This document shows positions 61,996 through 64,000 of a stretch of 64,000 nt of DNA, one piece after another. This stretch comes from Diploptera punctata (lineage: Eukaryota > Arthropoda > Insecta > Blattodea > Blaberidae). The stretch covers positions 264,501-328,500 of the forward strand of contig JASPKZ010003415.1 of assembly GCA_030220185.1 (NCBI GenBank), in the 5' to 3' direction. Positions within the stretch are counted from its first letter, which is position 1. Each line of letters begins with the position of its first letter. Below the pieces are notes generated by a model. It did not search any database and was not told the DNA's origin. It worked only from the letters and a program-made list of their open reading frames with translations. The position numbers and the translations under genes are program-made.

Positions 61996-64000
61996 GCAAT
62001 AACTTAGGTTAACCAGGTAATTGTGTTTATTTGAATTTTAATTACAATAAAGCACTAACATATTAGCAATAGTTTTTAACGTTTTTGCTACTTCAGATTT
62101 TACTGTAGAGTTTGGTGACGTAAAGCCAGTGATATTAAATTCTGTGGCTTTCATTAGCAAACATTTGCCTTTGTTTAGTATCTGACTGTAGTCACTAATT
62201 TTAATTGCGAGTTGCACAGTCGGTCTTACATTAGGTGTTTTATAGAATTATAATAACAGCATAATGCAGATCATAAACTTAATAGGTCACATATAGCAGT
62301 TTGTAAGGCGGTTCAACTACTTATCACACAGCTATTGTATTAATGGCTTTTGCTTAAATTTATGCCAAACCTTGTTATTTTTATTAAACATTTCTTGTTT
62401 AAATGAACTGACAGTTTTTAACAGAAAAAAATAAAGTAAGAAAAATAATAAATACAGTGCAATACTCTATTAATATACTGTATTTACAGACACTCTTGTC
62501 GTTGTATCTTTAAAAAAAACATTAAACTGAAAATACTGTACATAAAACTGTTATTTTCCCAATATATTATATAAATATAATTGGACCATGTTATCCATCA
62601 ACAGGCTATGCGCCATTTTTAAATAATTGAGATTTTGATGCCCTCTGTCGCAATGGCTCATGAAGTAAATGTACGCACATTTTTAGTGCCAAATCTTTAA
62701 ATATAGCCTTAAATAAAGAAACATGTAAACGTCATAAGTCTTATCAGAGATTCTATGTTTTTGCAACAAACAGCTATGAAACAGATTCTCATAAATGCTA
62801 ATCTAAATTTTGTATCATGCACCTAAGCGCCAAATGTTCCTGCTCTTAGACTGTTGATGCATAACTGCCAAACAAGGCAAATAACTTGTATATCCCGTAT
62901 GGTTAGTTTGGCGCTACAGCATAGTGAAGATTGTCTTAAACTTTAATAGTACATTACGATGCGAGGTTGGGATGTGGTTTTAACACAAGCGAGGAAATGT
63001 TTAAAAACTCAGCGATAGCGAGGTTTTTATTTTCCGAGATTGTATAAAAAACTTCAGAAACGTGCGTTGTACACTATTTATTTGCGCTATGGTGTATTCA
63101 AAATAATAAATAATAGTAAAATAATAACATATTTGTTGGAAATATTTGCATTCATTATAAACAACTGACTAACGTTAACAGTGTGGGCAATATTTATTTG
63201 TTAAGACTAACAGCAGGCCGTGACACCAAACATAAAATGGCAGCAAGTACGTATTTATTGTTTTATATTGTTTCAAATAAAATTCAGTTAATTCAAAATG
63301 CAGTGATTTGTCTCGTATGATGTAGACCTATATTAACACTACCTTTTGAATATATTTTTATATACAGGCCTACAATGTAGGTAGTATATATAAAGGACAG
63401 TGGTTTTACTTCCTGCACGTGGTTTGCAATATGTAATATCACAGTATAATTATATAGGTTGACAACCCTGAAATGTAGGAAGTTGAAAAAACGCACTATC
63501 GCGCAAAAAACGTGTTTTTCTCGAAACTTAGTTAATGGCGCTTACCCGGTTGATGCATAACGCCGTTCAATTTTACTGCTATGTGTATTTTGTGTAATGT
63601 GCTGCATATGGCAAATAAATTAAAATATAGGGTTTATAATAAGCTTAACAGAACTGAAGCTTTATTTCCAACTATATTAAAAATAAATCATAAAGGAAAT
63701 ATAACAAGACGGTAATAAATCTGGTGAAGCGTGTAACAAATCAAGTTGATGGCATATAGTTAGCCTTGTTTGATGTAAAGAACATGTGATGGTGGTGGAT
63801 TTGTGTCTATCATCACATAATTTCGTGCGGCGGCTGCAACCATTTGATTACAAACACCAGCTACTTTTCTCAGATATTCTGCTTATTATCATATTCCAAA
63901 GCAAACAGGGCAACAGTTTTCCTAACAATGCCATCACGCTAGCATAACTAATCATAAATGTAAAGCAACTGCAAATTTCTAAACACGGATCGAACCGTCA
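61996..64000. other. Anonymous DNA to the window end
   Basis: No gene signal. A 65-bp sliver at 62510-62575 (ATTAAACTGAAAATACTG, AAAACTGTTATTTTCCCA) is family A LINE. An ATGGCAGCAAGTACGT at 63238-63253 would fit a short first coding exon with a GTACGT donor, but nothing supports it. Confidence 0.4.

Noticed and set aside
63238..63253. Start of a new gene (ATGGCAGCAA then GTACGT)
   Set aside because: Nothing downstream within the window supports a transcript.

Overview
The window looks like a piece of a large, AT-rich, transposon-choked insect genome. The one convincing host gene is a chemosensory (gustatory) receptor of the insect Gr type. Everything else that I can recognise is a mobile element, a mobile-element relic, a microsatellite or an anonymous stretch. 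The Gr gene, the dense tRNA-headed SINEs, the LINE tails with ATT/AAT microsatellites and the very long introns fit a cockroach/termite (Blattodea) genome best. That placement is inference, not something the sequence proves.

Layout. 1-645: AT-rich 5' flank built of a diverged tandem motif. 646-16720: a four-exon Gr gene on the + strand (exons 646-1617, 6188-6256, 13822-13911, 16661-16720; all introns phase 0; 396 aa, no internal stop). Its three introns hold a 5'-truncated LINE with a 13-bp target duplication, a 3.15-kb apparently full-length non-LTR element with EN and RT domains (minus strand, 13-bp duplication), a Tc1-like transposon with terminal inverted repeats and TA duplication, and several SINEs and LINE fragments.

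16.8-26.4 kb: SINEs of four families, a long-inverted-repeat element, a hAT BED-finger relic beside a TTCACT-rich tandem repeat, two hammerhead ribozyme motifs in opposite orientation (one with a complete core), and palindromes. 26.4-30.6 kb: an LTR retrotransposon inserted cleanly into a SINE; it encodes only a decayed Gag and no recognisable pol. 30.6-43.5 kb: LINE fragments with nested SINEs and LINEs, a mariner-like relic, Penelope GIY-YIG relics and one copy of an unclassified element. 43.5-53.6 kb: foldback DNA with hammerhead-like arms, LINE tails, SINEs, a pogo/Tigger-like remnant with inverted repeats, a Penelope-like GIY-YIG fragment and complete copies of an unclassified repeat. 53.6-64 kb: an RNase H fragment of a LINE, a LINE copy with a 270-aa open frame, a recent tandem duplication of LINE-tail plus microsatellite DNA, SINE-in-SINE nesting, and a second copy of the unclassified element.

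The most unusual signals are: (1) the hammerhead ribozyme motif at 21225-21273 with its mutated partner at 22965-23013, and weaker hammerhead-like motifs elsewhere; (2) two internally deleted copies of one unclassified element that share both flanking sequences but keep different pieces of what looks like one uncharacterised arthropod protein family; (3) the gag-only LTR element. I saw no CRISPR, no rRNA, and no tRNA gene that I would separate from the tRNA-headed SINEs.
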